The notes under the pieces were generated by a model. The model ran no database searches, was not told where the DNA came from, and saw nothing but the letters and a program-made list of their open reading frames with translations. Of a stretch of 64,000 nt of DNA, positions 23,347-35,106 are shown in pieces. The DNA lies in assembly GCA_013396915.1 (NCBI GenBank), contig VWZL01000356.1, positions 62,001 to 126,000 of the forward strand, given 5' to 3'. Each line of letters starts with the position of its first letter. The first letter of the stretch is position 1. The translations under genes were made by a program, and so were the position numbers. The DNA comes from Stercorarius parasiticus (taxonomy: Eukaryota > Chordata > Aves > Charadriiformes > Stercorariidae).

Positions 23347-26300
23347 GACACAGATCTCTCTGCTCCAACAGCAACAAGCAGGTCATTGGAAACAAGTCGG
23401 ATGGTTACCCAGCACAGCTGGTTCTAGACTTGCCTTTTATTTGACACAGTGAGTTAGCAAATATGCTTTTAATCTCTAAAATGACTAGTGAGACTGTGAC
23501 CTCAGCACACAACTCCAGGCGTTACTTTCAGCGTAGCCCCGCTGCATGCAGAAGGGAGCCTGAAAACGGAACCAAGTGCCGCCGCGGCACCCAGAGCGAT
23601 AACGGAGATGGAACAGCAAACGCACTGGCGACAGAGATAACCAAGCTGTTTTGATGGAAACTTCAGGCTACCCAATCAATACCGGCCTGACTGCTGAGAA
23701 GCACAAATGGCTGATCATCTGCCACTGGCCAAGCTTGTTCAAGAAAAGCTGCCGCTGTTATGGATCTGAAGAACTTGTGGCTGCTCAAGATAGAGGGAGA
23801 AGTTACCACCAGAAAAGCTTCAAGACAATAGAGCTAGTCAGGATAACATTGCTGAGGAGGTGTCTCCAGATAGTCCCAGTTTGGCTGTACATCCCACAGA
23901 GATATTCACTGCTGCTGATACTAATATTATCTCTGGAATTATGCTAAATACCAGCTTTGTTATGCAAAACAATCACTTATTTGGGTAGTTCTGGTGCAAT
24001 TCTAGATTAATTAGCTCAGACTTAATCGGACCTAAGGGAAAAATAAACTCAGAACACACTGACAAACAAGATGATTTAAAAAGTAGAGTTTACTTTCAGA
24101 AACTTGCTAATAACATAGATTGACCTCTACTATCACTGAAGCTTTCACATTCGAAAAGCATTTTCCTTCCATTTCTTCTGGCTTTCTGTGTGTAACTTTG
24201 AGAGGAAGAGTAAGAAGTTCAAGGAATCTTTAAAAATGAAAAATTATAGTGAGTTATCGCGCTTAGCTAAACCTAAAAAGAGGGTCTAGCTATGAATCTG
24301 AACCCCAAACTGTCCTGTCAAGAAGTTTTTCAGCTCCAGAGACTGGTTCCAGTTTCTCTCTCTACTCTGCACATCAGAGTTTGGTAGATGTCAACTTTTT
24401 CTAAGCATCACCTAATATAAAATCCACGTCTGAGCTACTTCAATAATTGCTAAGAAGTGGCAAAACTTTTCCCAGAGAAATAATTTCAAGGCATTTTGAA
24501 GCCAGTTAAAACTCAATTCACTCCTCCCTGTCTGCCTGCATGCTTCCTTCCTCCTGTCCAAATGCTTTATTTTTAGGGGCAATGCTTAATTCTGCAAGGA
24601 AGGTAAGTTTTCAAATAAGCAAAAGAAAAATAAACTACCTGCAATGAATACGCTGGGGCTTTTCGGTGCTTTTTTATTTTTGTTTTTCTACCAAAAGAAG
24701 AACTAATTGTTCCACAGTCCAATTGCCTTGAGCCTACCTTACGAAACCCCTGTTGTTAAGTGGTTCAGTTGTCAGAAGGATTTAATCCCTAAGCAGTCTT
24801 TGCAATCAGATCGTGCAGACTGCCAGACAAATGCTTGACTTCAATTCACTACATTTTATCTTGATGTGTGTCTGCAGCACCAGATGCAATGCACAGGGAA
24901 AGAAACAATGCTCCATCTGGGACACCGTCTTGCATTTCAGCTTTGCTGTTATGTTTCACGACTTAACCATGTTTTTGTTTCCTTCAGCTCTCCCAACTGA
25001 TATTTTCACAGTTGCTCTAATTAGTAGACTTGCTATTAAACTTAGATTTCATATGATTTTAACTTTCCTTAAAGACTAAACAAAGGCAACGCATTAATAT
25101 TCTTTTTCCAGCCAACGTATTACCCTTCCATTTGAAGAGCTCTTTAACCTCCTATTTGTGCTTTCCTTATATTTCCTATATTGGTCATTACCTGCCTATG
25201 AGCATCATCATCTCCTCCCACCCCAGCTTCATAGCACGAACTATACTATTTCAGTATTCAGCTGTGGGTGTTCTGGTTTGTCCTCTTTTATGAAGCTCAT
25301 AAGGAAACACTTTTAACCCAAGAAAGTGTGCTTTACTCAGGCTGAATCAGTGTTTCTTCTCCAGGTCTTTAAGTTCTTCCAACTCAATTGGTCCGTGTCA
25401 ATTAATTTTCTCTCTCCTGACCCTACTGCTTGCTCTTGAAGTTAATTCCTTAAACTTTATTTCACAGGCAGTAACAGTACATCTGAGTCCGCAAATGAAT
25501 CTGAGGGCAAACATGTAGTTGCAACCAATGAAACTTGCACAGCTGTTTGCCACTTTTTCTCAGTGCAGAGGTTCTTAGAGGTGGGTTAGTGCATAAACAT
25601 TATTAGAGCTTTGTCTGGTGGAACCACTCAGTGAGGTGAAGAATTTAGATTTTATGTAAATCTTAAATTTAAATAACAAATTTTAAAAAAAAAAAAACAC
25701 AAACCAAACTGAAATTAGAGCTGAATGTGCAGAGAACCTGAGGTGAACCTCAGAGCTATGAACTGTCTTTGCATCAGACTTCTAAAAGTTGGTGCTCCTC
25801 CATGATCTGATGCATTCGTGATGTGGGTGTGATGCTACTGGAAGTATATTGTTCCTTGTACTTCAAATTGTTTTAATATTACCTACACCCCTAATTCAGA
25901 TACAATGTATTTGAAAACATAGTCACCATGACAATGAACAGAAAAACACTCCCTGTTCTACAACATGAATCTGTTTCCAATTTCAATATTCTTCATTAGG
26001 AGCGTCTCACTTCTATCTCTAAATCAGCTTCAGTTCTGCATGCAGCAATCACCTCTTATCAACATTTTCTTTATATAAACACACCCAGGCCGCAGTGTCT
26101 ACTCAAAATTCACTGAATCAGTCAGCAAAACTATATATTTTCGTTTGAATCATTCCTACAGAAAGGTGTTTACTTCTTTGTAACAGCATGACTTCGGGGC
26201 CACCCATGATTTACTACATCGTGAGAAAACCAGACAAGAATATTTTATCAAAAAACTCCAAAATGGCTGAAAAAGATTATACCAAATGACAGAATACATT

Positions 26301-27294
26301 CCTTCAGTTTCCAGAGAAAACAGCTAAAGTGCTTCAAAACCAAAGATTGCTCTGGGATTTAGCATCTATTTTAAATTCATTTTAAACAACAGTGAAACTT
26401 CCACAAATTTTGCTCAAGATCAGACACAGTTAGGCAAGTACATCTAATTGCATATACCGTAGAATGATGATCCGTGGAAATGAGAGGAACAAATCATGTA
26501 CCTCATCTCCCCAGAGAAAATAAAGTACTTTTGCTTCTGGACTTCAGTGTCAGCTACTGAACTGTTGGCCCATACTACTGGCAAGACTTCATTACAGATC
26601 AAGCTCTTTTCTACAGAGAGAAACAGTGTTTGTTGAAACTTTCATCATATCTGCTCATGGAACTCATGTCACCACAAAGGGAATGCATTTAAGCTTTAAT
26701 TTGCAATTAACTTAGTGCTTTCAGATTAACAAGGAAGAGACCCGTACAGGCTGTAACGGGCCGTCCATGCAATTTTCCTTGTTCTCTCTCACACCTTTTG
26801 TTACAGCTTACCCTGAGCTTCTATTTGCAAGGGGATCTCACTGTTTCCTTAATAAGCATCATCCTTGGCATCTAATCTAGTGCTCTGTGGCGTGATTTGA
26901 ATAGCAACCTTCAGGATAGGTACCTGTGGCCTCGCTGAGCTGTGAAATGAATCAGACACGGGTATCAGCTTTTCTGTCATCCTGGCATGAATCAAAAATG
27001 CCTCAGTCCCCAAACGCTGACAGCCATAATTTATTCTTCAGAATTTGAGGGGAAAGTGCCGCTGAGCACACAGCTTTCCTTTAGGAACCGCAGCGTAGCC
27101 ACCAGAAAGTTGAAGAGCCTCAATTATTAAACATCCCATTTCAGATGCGACTACAGAGAAGAGGGGAAAGAAGCCTGATGTTCGGACTTTGGGGAGTTAG
27201 AAAAATTTGCCTCCAAGTCGCTGCTTATTATAACAACTGTTGAAAAATGGCAGTTCTGCCTGGGTACCATATGTCGTGGTGAGGATTCCTTCGG
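23347..27294. other. Unique DNA, no gene seen
   Basis: A small GC-richer patch at 23520-23640 includes a CCGCCGCGGC core but is far too small to be a CpG island. A 13-A run lies at 25685-25697. Open frames stay under 100 codons (for example 23651-23947 and 24813-25079) and show no domain. Confidence 0.5.
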
Positions 27295-27326
27295 CCTAAT
27301 GGGCCGGAATTCACAAGCCCATTAGG
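27295..27326. repeat. Perfect 10-bp inverted repeat (hairpin)
   Basis: CCTAATGGGC at 27295-27304 and GCCCATTAGG at 27317-27326 are exact reverse complements. They are separated by a 12-base loop that contains the EcoRI-type palindrome GAATTC. No T-run follows, so this is not a polymerase III or bacterial terminator. It could be a protein-binding palindrome or chance. Confidence 0.85.
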
Positions 27327-28180
27327 AAGCAAACAAACTGGCAGCTTTACAGTGAGTAGGCTCAAAACTACATTCACATAAATAGCAAAGCCTTATGAGC
27401 TTTTACCTGATGCTTAGCCCAGTACTTCTTTAATTTCAACCTTTAAAAAACTGCAAAAGCAAATTTGAAAAATTTCCCAGACCTTCCTCTACAATTGCCT
27501 GTGGATGTACCATTTTCCTTTGGCTCGCCTCTCCCCTGCCCCCTTTTTTTTAAAAAAAATCTTTTGAAGCCTCATGCTTTGAATCACTAAGAAGAATAAA
27601 GGTAGTTCTGAGAGAATAGAGAGCAAGGTGAGAAAAAAGGTGGGCTGCATGATGTGATTATGGACCCATGGAAACATGAGAAATGAGTCACTGATCATGA
27701 AACCGAGTGATCACAAAGGAATGAGATAAAACGAAGAGGAGGAAAAGTAGTCGAAAATGTTAGTATGTTAACTGAAATCTGTTGAAAAACACGACTTCAA
27801 AACAAACCAATTAACGATGCCTCCAAACGAAATAAGAATATGTGGTAGTGTACGTTTGAAAAGAATCTTTTTCCCCCACACGAGTACAGCCTTCAGCTGA
27901 ATACAATACAGTAAGAAAATTACCACCAGCAAAATTGAAAGAGGAACATAAAATTACAACAAGCTAACAGAATTCAGATTGCTACTGGCAGCAGTATAAA
28001 TTGAATGCAGGGAATATAATGATTACAGCTTCACCTTTCAAAAAGTTCATGTTAATCCCTTATGTTGCCTCAAACTCTACGTATTGAATGTTTGCTGCTG
28101 TTCTTTAATAATCTCAAACAGAAATTGCTTTGGGTTTTTTTGGTGGTCAATGGAAAAGGCAATGCACAGGAAAGCTGATA
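27327..28180. other. Unique DNA, no gene seen
   Basis: An A/T-rich tract sits at 27543-27560. A 69-codon minus frame at 27489-27698 is driven by a lysine-coding A-run. I see no repeat family or RNA gene. Confidence 0.5.
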
Positions 28181-28252
28181 TAAGCCTTAGCCCGGTGGTT
28201 AGCGCATGCTCCTGGAAAATTAGCGTGGGTTTGACTCCTTCCCCTGCCAAGG
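28181..28252 (+). repeat. tRNA-like sequence (degenerate; likely SINE or transposon head)
   Basis: TAGCCCGGTGG at 28188-28198 fits the polymerase III A box with one mismatch. GGTTTGACTCC at 28228-28238 fits the B box with one mismatch. The 29-base gap between them suits a tRNA. The D-loop-like GTGGTTAGCGCA is well kept. The T-stem and acceptor stem do not pair properly, so this is not a working tRNA gene. The stretch resembles the tRNA-related 'GTGGTTAGAGCA...CCTGG...GGTTCAA' head of old repeats I recall from turtle and bird genomes. That link is from memory. Confidence 0.5.
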
Positions 28253-29000
28253 AAAGTCAGGCATTGCTTTGACAAGGTCTTTAACCATATCTTACATAGG
28301 GCAAGTACTGATAATCCCTTCCCTCCTTCTCTTTACCCCAACAGCCGGGTTTTCAAAATGAGGATGTCTATTATACAAGGTCCAATTGCATCAGTATGTC
28401 GGGGTTGCTTAGAGCCAGGCTAGAGCTACTCCGACACCAGTGCCACATGGACCCCAAGCATGACCCAGAGCAGCACAACCGGTGCCTGCCTGCTTACCTT
28501 GGGACAGCCGTGAACCCATGGCTTTCCTAAATTGCCAATCCATAGGGAAAAACAGTTACCTCACTTAGCAGAGAGCTCCCAAACTGCAGTTTGGGCCTCC
28601 TAAAATAGGATTTCCATTAGATTTAGTCATCTGTAAGGGGCACTTTCAGTCCAGTCTCACTCTCTAGAGTCTATCTCTTACCAGTTAAGAGATGTGGACA
28701 TCCTCAGAGGGCATTGCAGCCCACTAGTGTCCGCAGTCTTTTCTAGGATAGGGAGAACTGTCTTCTCAAAGTCCTTGTCATTATCTACTGGATGCTGATA
28801 GATGGAGGTAGGCCAAATACCTCCCTGTCAGAGGGCTAAGTTTATTCACGTAAGATGACTCTCAGCCAAAGAGACCTCCTACATCTGGTTTTAGACACCT
28901 GCATTCCTCTTTAGGTGTCATCCAGAGAACTTCTGCTTCTCCCCCATCCTCTTTGGACAGGAGCTGACAGGTACATAATCCAATATCCAAGACGTACATT
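28253..29000. mobile_element. Possible body of an ancient transposon or SINE
   Basis: The stretch next to the tRNA-like head has a less AT-rich texture than its flanks and contains TTAGACACCTGCATTCC and TTTAGGTGTCATCC, a near-inverted pair around 28891-28923. Such 'taggcacct' boxes occur in old amniote repeats. Its extent and family are not determined. It may instead be unique DNA. Confidence 0.25.
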
Positions 29001-31930
29001 TCCACAGAACAATGATCTTTCATATGAAAAGGCATCAGATCACACCCTGATGGACACAAAAGTGAAGAAACAGTTTTCTGCGTATTTGACGTTTCTGTTT
29101 GAAACTGGATTTGTAACAGGTAATTCCTTTGAGCCCAAAATCATAGTGATGAAATCGAGGGGTAAATGAAATCTTGTTTGGTAGAATTACGCTTTATCAG
29201 TAAAAGCAGGTCTGTTCTCGTTTTCAGTGAACTGAATGAAAAATACACTGCTGCCTGTATAGGGGCAGGATTATTGCCCCAGTCAGGCCTGTGGCAATAC
29301 AGAGAGTCGCATAGTGGAGCTGCCCCATCAGCTGATAACTAAGGACATGAGTCACCTTTCTCCCAAGAGAAAATAAAATACAATTAGTGAGTAAATGACA
29401 CGGTTGTGGAAAATGCAGCCTGAAGAATGCCTGAAAAATCAACTAAAAAGTGCATCACGCTTGTGCAAAGCATTGAAAAATCACACTCCCGTTCTGTCAA
29501 ATCTTGCAACAATCGCAGATCCTCAGTTACGCTCACAGGTTACGTTTACACAGCTCTGGGGACTAAATTCGAGCATCAATCAGTTTAAACCTTTGAAATT
29601 TCTCCTTTGGGAATTTTGACCTAATCCTTTTCATGCAAACTGTTCGTTGCTTAATCAGCAGCAAATGTTAACTTCTTTTTAAATGGAGAGGAATCTCACG
29701 AACATCCAGTGGAAACAACCCTCCTCACTCTCCTCTGCAAGGATATGGATTCTGCTGAGAAAAGAGCTACTGCAGAACCACCCAGTTAGGGCTAATCTAT
29801 ATCTGATCTTGTGAATGCCAACAGAAACCATCTGAAAAAAAAAGGCGTCTGCAAACAATTCTGAAAACGATCAAGTGTAGTGGATTTTTTTTTTCTTAAA
29901 AAGAGAGTTGGCAATAGTCTTGCAGGCTTTAAAACCTTACAAAACATTGCATTGGGAAATGACCTTGTTGTCTCAAAGCTTTTCTGTGAGCTATGTGTTA
30001 GCAGTGCCAGCAGAGACCTCATATAAAGTATCTTTTGTCATATATTTTCATCTTATGGATTTTTAATTGGCCACTAGGCATTTAAAAATAATTTTAAAAC
30101 AGCCAGAGCACACATTCACTTGAATATGTTTCAGACTACGCAGACAGGAGTATAAAGAGTCTTAGTTTTAAGAAAGGTATTTAATAAATTAGATCAATAA
30201 TTTGAAAACAAGTAATTTCCTTGCTATTGATGGCATAAGACATTTAGAAAAGGATGGACTCATTGGAAAATAGCTAATGAGCTCATTCATGCTCCAAGTA
30301 GAGCAGGGTTTAATTAAAATCAATTACTTCACACTCTTATAAAAAATATAGATCAGTCTCCCTTGAAACAAATATCCTTGACATCCGCAGTGGGAAAGAA
30401 AGTGGTCTCAATGGCTTTTGGGGGATTTTGTAGCAGACACGCAGACTGTGTTACTTTGATCACAGATGTAAGGGGGAAAATAGTCGTCATCTCTGTATCC
30501 TCCTCGCATGCTTCTTCATCGCCTCATTTTTTAGATTAATTTAGATTTCTAGAACAATTTATGCAAATTAAAATGCAACTTTTTTATTTTTATTTTCACA
30601 GGAAAGAAGTGGATCAGTACACTATTCTAAAAGGATTAAATAACAGACAGCAAAGACTAAATCCCGGGAAAATCTGGTATGGTGCATAAGCTACAAGTTT
30701 TTTAACGACCAAGTCATTAAAGGAATCTAACCCTGTCTCCCTCATCACCCCATGCATGGGTTCTTCCCCATGCTGCAGTGCGAGACACAGGCTGCTGCTG
30801 AACAGTAACCACTCAGGTAATGGCAAAGTTGATGTGTCTAGAGATAACCTGGTACCCACCCATAGCCCAAGCCACTAGGAAATGCTTTGTGCTTTCCTAA
30901 GTGAAAAAAATCACTTTCTTTTTCACCGGCATTCCTGGATCTGCGTTCAGTCCTTGCAGCAAAATTTTAAACCCTTGGAACTTCATGTCTTTGTACTTAG
31001 CGCCAGCTGTACAAGTTGTTCCAACTTTTAAAAGCCTACACTATAGCACAGCATCTCTTCCCACCGATATTTTTAATGCCACCCATCTTTCAGATATTCA
31101 TGGTTAAAGTGACTGTTTCCCTCTGTGACACTTCTACAGCCTTTTTTATAGGAGAGATGAGGCGGCTGCAACTCAGCTACGTGCTTGTACAGGAATAAGG
31201 ATGTTTAAGACCACCTTTTTTTTTTTTTCTTACACTGTAGAACCAGACGAAGCAAAGGGTTCAGCGGGGTTATTAAGCCTTCATCCTGCATTCAGCCCAC
31301 GCTCATACACACAAGTATGAAGTTTGCTCCAGGCTTGTAAACGGGGCAGCGAGGCCACGGTGAGGGGAAGCAATCTGTCCTCAGTAAAACACCAGCTGAT
31401 TGCTCACGCCGTGGTACAAGAAGGGAATCGGAGACCATTCTGGTATTTTTGTGGTCACGGTCTGATCTCTGTCAGGTCTTGGAGCAATGCAGCTCCAAGG
31501 ATACACTCCTTATCCGCAACACAGTTGTGCCAGAGCGAGTGCTTATAATTTGCTTTGATCTTTCCAGCTCATTGATACTCAAGAACTTCAAGGATCACAG
31601 AAATAAGATGTTTCTTTTTCACTTGATCCGTGAGAGTCTGAGACAAAGTGGTAAGACAGAGCATCCCTCCCTCCACGCAGCTCACCGGGCAGATGACAGG
31701 TGAGGTTATATCCACCAGACTCTGACACAGGAAAGCACACAAAGTACATAACGTTGGCAAAACGCAGCTTTGACGTTTCTGCCTCACAAACAGAATGATT
31801 TAAAGTTTCCTTCCAAAGCAGCCAGACAAAAGGCGTGGAAGAAGTAATTACGAACACAGCCTATCAAAGCCGGGTGAGGATGGGCTAGGTGATCTGTGTC
31901 ACTCCAGGTAATAGGAACAAGGAGAAACTG
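29001..31930. other. Unique DNA, no gene seen
   Basis: An AT-rich block with TTAATTAAAATCAATTA-type motifs lies at about 30300-30350. A 13-T run sits at 31216-31228. Overlapping open frames on both strands between 31324 and 31857 (74-89 codons) lack splice sites or domains and look like chance frames in locally stop-poor DNA. Confidence 0.5.
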
Positions 31931-32260
31931 AATCTCTTCCCACCAAGAGAAAGGTAAGAAATTGGCTGCACAGGAGCATTAACAGTGCAAACAAGAAAAT
32001 GAGCTCAGGCAGATTTTATTGTTTGAGTGCTCGGGGTTACCTTGTGCAAACCGAAACATTCCCCAAAAGCAGCATCGATGGTGCCCAAAGGAGCACTCAG
32101 ATACTCTGTTCAAGAGAGAGCACCAGGCTGGCACTCCCCAGTGCATCAGGAGAGAGATGTTTCCATTTTCACTTATCGGTTCTATCTCCAGCTCACACAA
32201 GAATAAAGTTACAGATCTGCCCTCTCTAGAGCTTCAAACAGACAAAAAACAAAAAGGAAC
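31931..32260 (-). other. Stop-poor stretch with AATAAA on the minus strand; unassigned
   Basis: On the minus strand, CACTCAAACAATAAAATC near 32017-32034 gives a poly(A) signal followed by GT-rich DNA. This could be a decayed LTR R region or a transcript end. The + strand holds overlapping open frames (76 codons at 31999-32229 and 129 codons at 32019-32408) with no domain. I do not assign a family. Confidence 0.15.
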
Positions 32261-34540
32261 ACTCTATACACATGGTATGAAAGGAGGGGAGGTTGCCCAC
32301 CTCTGCTGCTATAGCTATAGGCTGTACAAGTGCTGTTCAACAATTAAAAATAGAACCTACCGTAAAAAACATACTACCTCTACAGCCCATCCACCAGAAA
32401 AGGTTTAGCAGGAAGCATCCACGGGATCAAAAGTCTCCCTGCTCTTGCTGCTTTGGCTTAGGAAGCTTCTTGGACCACTCTGATCTCGGAATGATTGCTG
32501 CTGATCATTCTTTGGCCAGAACTATGCCCACAGATAAGCCATTTGTGAGGTGGAGTTAGACTCTGATAGCTCTGAAGCTGCAAGCCTGAAGTTAGGTATC
32601 ATGAATTCGTGTAGAAATGGTAAGGCTATTTTAAATGGTAGCTCTTGATGTTGAATGTACCGATCCAATTCAGAATTTGCTCTCAATTTGCTTACAGGTT
32701 GCTGATAGGAGCAGGAGAGGATTGCAATGCATGGGATGCAAACTCAGGAATTAAAATGACAAACGATCTCTGAGATCCAATGACATTTCATGCCAATTTA
32801 TAGCAGCAGCAGCTACCGTGATCAATGTCCCTGTAGAAATGCACGGTGCTTGTCTTCACAACATGCGTGGGTTTGACCTGTAGCAATTACAACAGGGCGT
32901 ACGCATTAATACTGGATGATACATTTGCACCTTGAAGCCAAAGCATATTTTCCCAGCAATTTGCTGAAGAAACCAGCCTGCCTCAGAGCCTCGCTCTTTT
33001 CATCTCACGCTAACATATTCGTGGATTCCATAGTTTCAATGGGTACACCACAGCCAAGGCACAGCAGGTCTTGCTTACCTTTACTTTTTGACATAACAGT
33101 TGTTATTGCAGAATATAATGCCAGGGCTTAAATCTATTTCCCAACTTATAAGTTAAAACCAAATCAGAAAAAACACTACATCCAGTAAAACTATCCCTGT
33201 TTAAAAGATGTATTTTCCATTAAGGCATTTGGAAATGAAAAAATTTTTTGCTCTGGTTTGAAATTATCTTGTCTCTTGACATTTTGGGACAGTTTTCTTT
33301 ATTATTATTGTTACTTGCAATTTAAGTGGTCAAAATCAACATGAAACATTTTGAAACCTTAAAAAAAAAAAAAAAAGGCCTCAGTTGCCCCAAAATGAAA
33401 GGTTTTTTCTGAATTTTTGGTCTGCAAGCAGTTCAGAGATCAACATTCTTTGTCCCTCTGTGAAACATTAGCTATTTTTTTCCAATTTAGAAATTACTTT
33501 TAAAAGGCATGCCAAACTCTACCCATCAGTAACTTACTCCCTGATCTGAGTTTACTTCCCATAGTGAAGTCCATTTCTGCTACAGAAAATAATGCTAGGA
33601 AATACGGAGACAACGATGAAGTCCTGTGGTTTGCTCAAATTCATCACTACGTTTAATGAGACTTTTTTATGTACTTTGACTCCCTCACACTTACCTAGAG
33701 CCGCCCCTAATAAAACATCTGGGATCAGCTTCTAGGCATCATGTGTACTCAGACTTTATACGGATCTATGTGTTTACTCACCACACTGAACTAGTTGAAC
33801 TTAACTTGTTATTTCCTCCTTCAGAAATAAATCTGACTACATCTCCAGTTTCAAGGCATTTTAGAGGTTAATAAAATACTTTACTATTTTAGTTGGTTAA
33901 AAAAACACCTGTCCTAAAATAAATGATGTTACTTTGTGATGCATAATGAATGTAACAGTGTTCACTGTAATGAACCATCCATGTCTATAAACTGAATGTT
34001 GCTGAAATAAATTATTTTCTAACTTCTAATTCATAAATCAAAGCCTAATAGGTCTCCGAATACACCCTGTATTATAAAGATTCTGGCACACATTAGTGAT
34101 ATTTAAATACAAGGGCAAGTTCTGTTGCAACTTCTTTTCCATCTGTCATAATTTCTGCTGAAGGACAGAATATTAATAAATGACAAACCAACCTCAAAAC
34201 CTTTCCTAAAATGCAGACTCCCAAAAGGACATTATCAAGATTCATTTATAGACAAGACTAAAAAGCAATGCAGAGTGTTTCCTAAACACTGAGTTATCCT
34301 TTCCCCCGTGATGCTTGGGAATGCATCGGTTTTCCAGGCCTCGTACAACCCAGCATTAGGCTGCATTTCCACCCCGCATGGGCAGTACTTTGCTGGCTGC
34401 CAATAACAGGTTTCTGGACTCAAACCCCAAAAGTTATTTGGTACCCGGTCTGTCCCAGAGTCAGCAAGAACCAGGTATCCAGCACACTTAGGGTCCAAGC
34501 GCTATATTCTGCAGTTAATTAACTGTGTTAATAAACAAAT
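32261..34540. other. Unique DNA, no gene seen
   Basis: Short open frames only (60-90 codons) with no domain. The block 33200-33500 is T/A-rich with a 16-A run. I see no promoter or RNA gene. Confidence 0.5.
33361..33376. repeat. Poly(A) run, 16 bases
   Basis: This uninterrupted A16 follows TGAAACCTT. No gene-like sequence or AATAAA lies directly upstream, so a retroposed transcript is not supported. Confidence 0.9.
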
Positions 34541-35104
34541 CATAGAATCATAGAATCATAGAATGTGTTGGGTTGGAAGGGACCTTTAAAGGTCATCTAG
34601 TCCAGCCCCCCAGCAGTAAGCAGGGACATCTCCAACTAGATCAGGTTCCTCAGAGCCCCGTCCAACCTGACCTTGAATGTCTCCAGGGATGGGGCATCAA
34701 CCACCTCTCTGGGCAACCTGGGCCAGTGTCTCACCACCCTCAGTGTAAAGAACTTCTTCCTAATGTCTAATCTAAACCTGCCCTGCTCTAGTTTAAAGCC
34801 ATTACCCCTCATCCTAACTCTCCACTACCTCATAAAGAGTTCCTCTCCATCTCTCCTGTAGGCCCCCTTCAGGTACTGGAAGGCCGCTATAAGGTCTCCC
34901 CGGAGCCTTCTCTTCTCCAGGCTGAACAACCCCAACTCTCTCAGCCTGTCCTCACAGCAGAGGTGCTCCAGCCCTCTGACCATCTTTGTGGCCCTCCTCT
35001 GGACCTGCTCCAACAGGTCCATGTCCTTCTTGTGCTGAGGGCTCCAGAGCTGGATACAGGACTCCAGGTGGGGTCTCACGAGAGCAGAGTAGAGGAGGAG
35101 AACC
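34541..35104 (-). mobile_element. CR1 LINE, best-preserved copy (5'-truncated, reversed)
   Basis: The + strand starts with three CATAGAAT octamers, the reversed CR1 tail, then runs without large gaps through the 3' untranslated region. The boxes seen are 'gttggaagggacctttaaagg', 'ctctgggcaacctgggcc' and 'ttcaggtactggaaggccg'. It continues into the reverse-transcriptase C-terminus and ends at 'gaggaggagaacc'. The copy is about 564 bp and looks younger than the other copies, because the coding part still reads through. ACAAAT sits directly outside both ends (34535-34540 and 35105-35110), which may be a target-site duplication. Confidence 0.97.
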
Positions 35105-35106
35105 AC
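34825..35106 (-). pseudogene. CR1 ORF2 reverse-transcriptase C-terminus, 5'-truncated fragment
   Basis: Read on the minus strand this frame stays open for about 93 codons. It carries the C-terminal end of the CR1 ORF2 protein, recognisable by [13 protein letters not shown], then [24 protein letters not shown], and the final [20 protein letters not shown] block. ORF2 of CR1 encodes an endonuclease and reverse transcriptase that copies the LINE RNA at a nicked target. Only this tail beyond the catalytic domain remains: the endonuclease and all polymerase motifs are lost by 5' truncation, so the copy cannot move. The apparent start methionine is just the first in the truncated frame. The final codons run into the 3' region. 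There is no sign of host use of this fragment. Confidence 0.9.

Noticed and set aside
23520..23640. CpG island or promoter
   Set aside because: Only a few CpG sites in about 120 bases, which is far below island size.
28181..28252. Working tRNA gene
   Set aside because: The A and B boxes are near consensus, but the T-stem and acceptor stem do not pair and no polymerase III T-run terminator follows closely.
32019..32408. 129-codon frame as a gene
   Set aside because: No domain and no splice sites, and overlapping open frames on both strands show that the DNA is simply stop-poor.
33361..33376. Poly(A) tail of a retroposed gene
   Set aside because: No gene-like sequence, poly(A) signal or flanking duplication is visible upstream.
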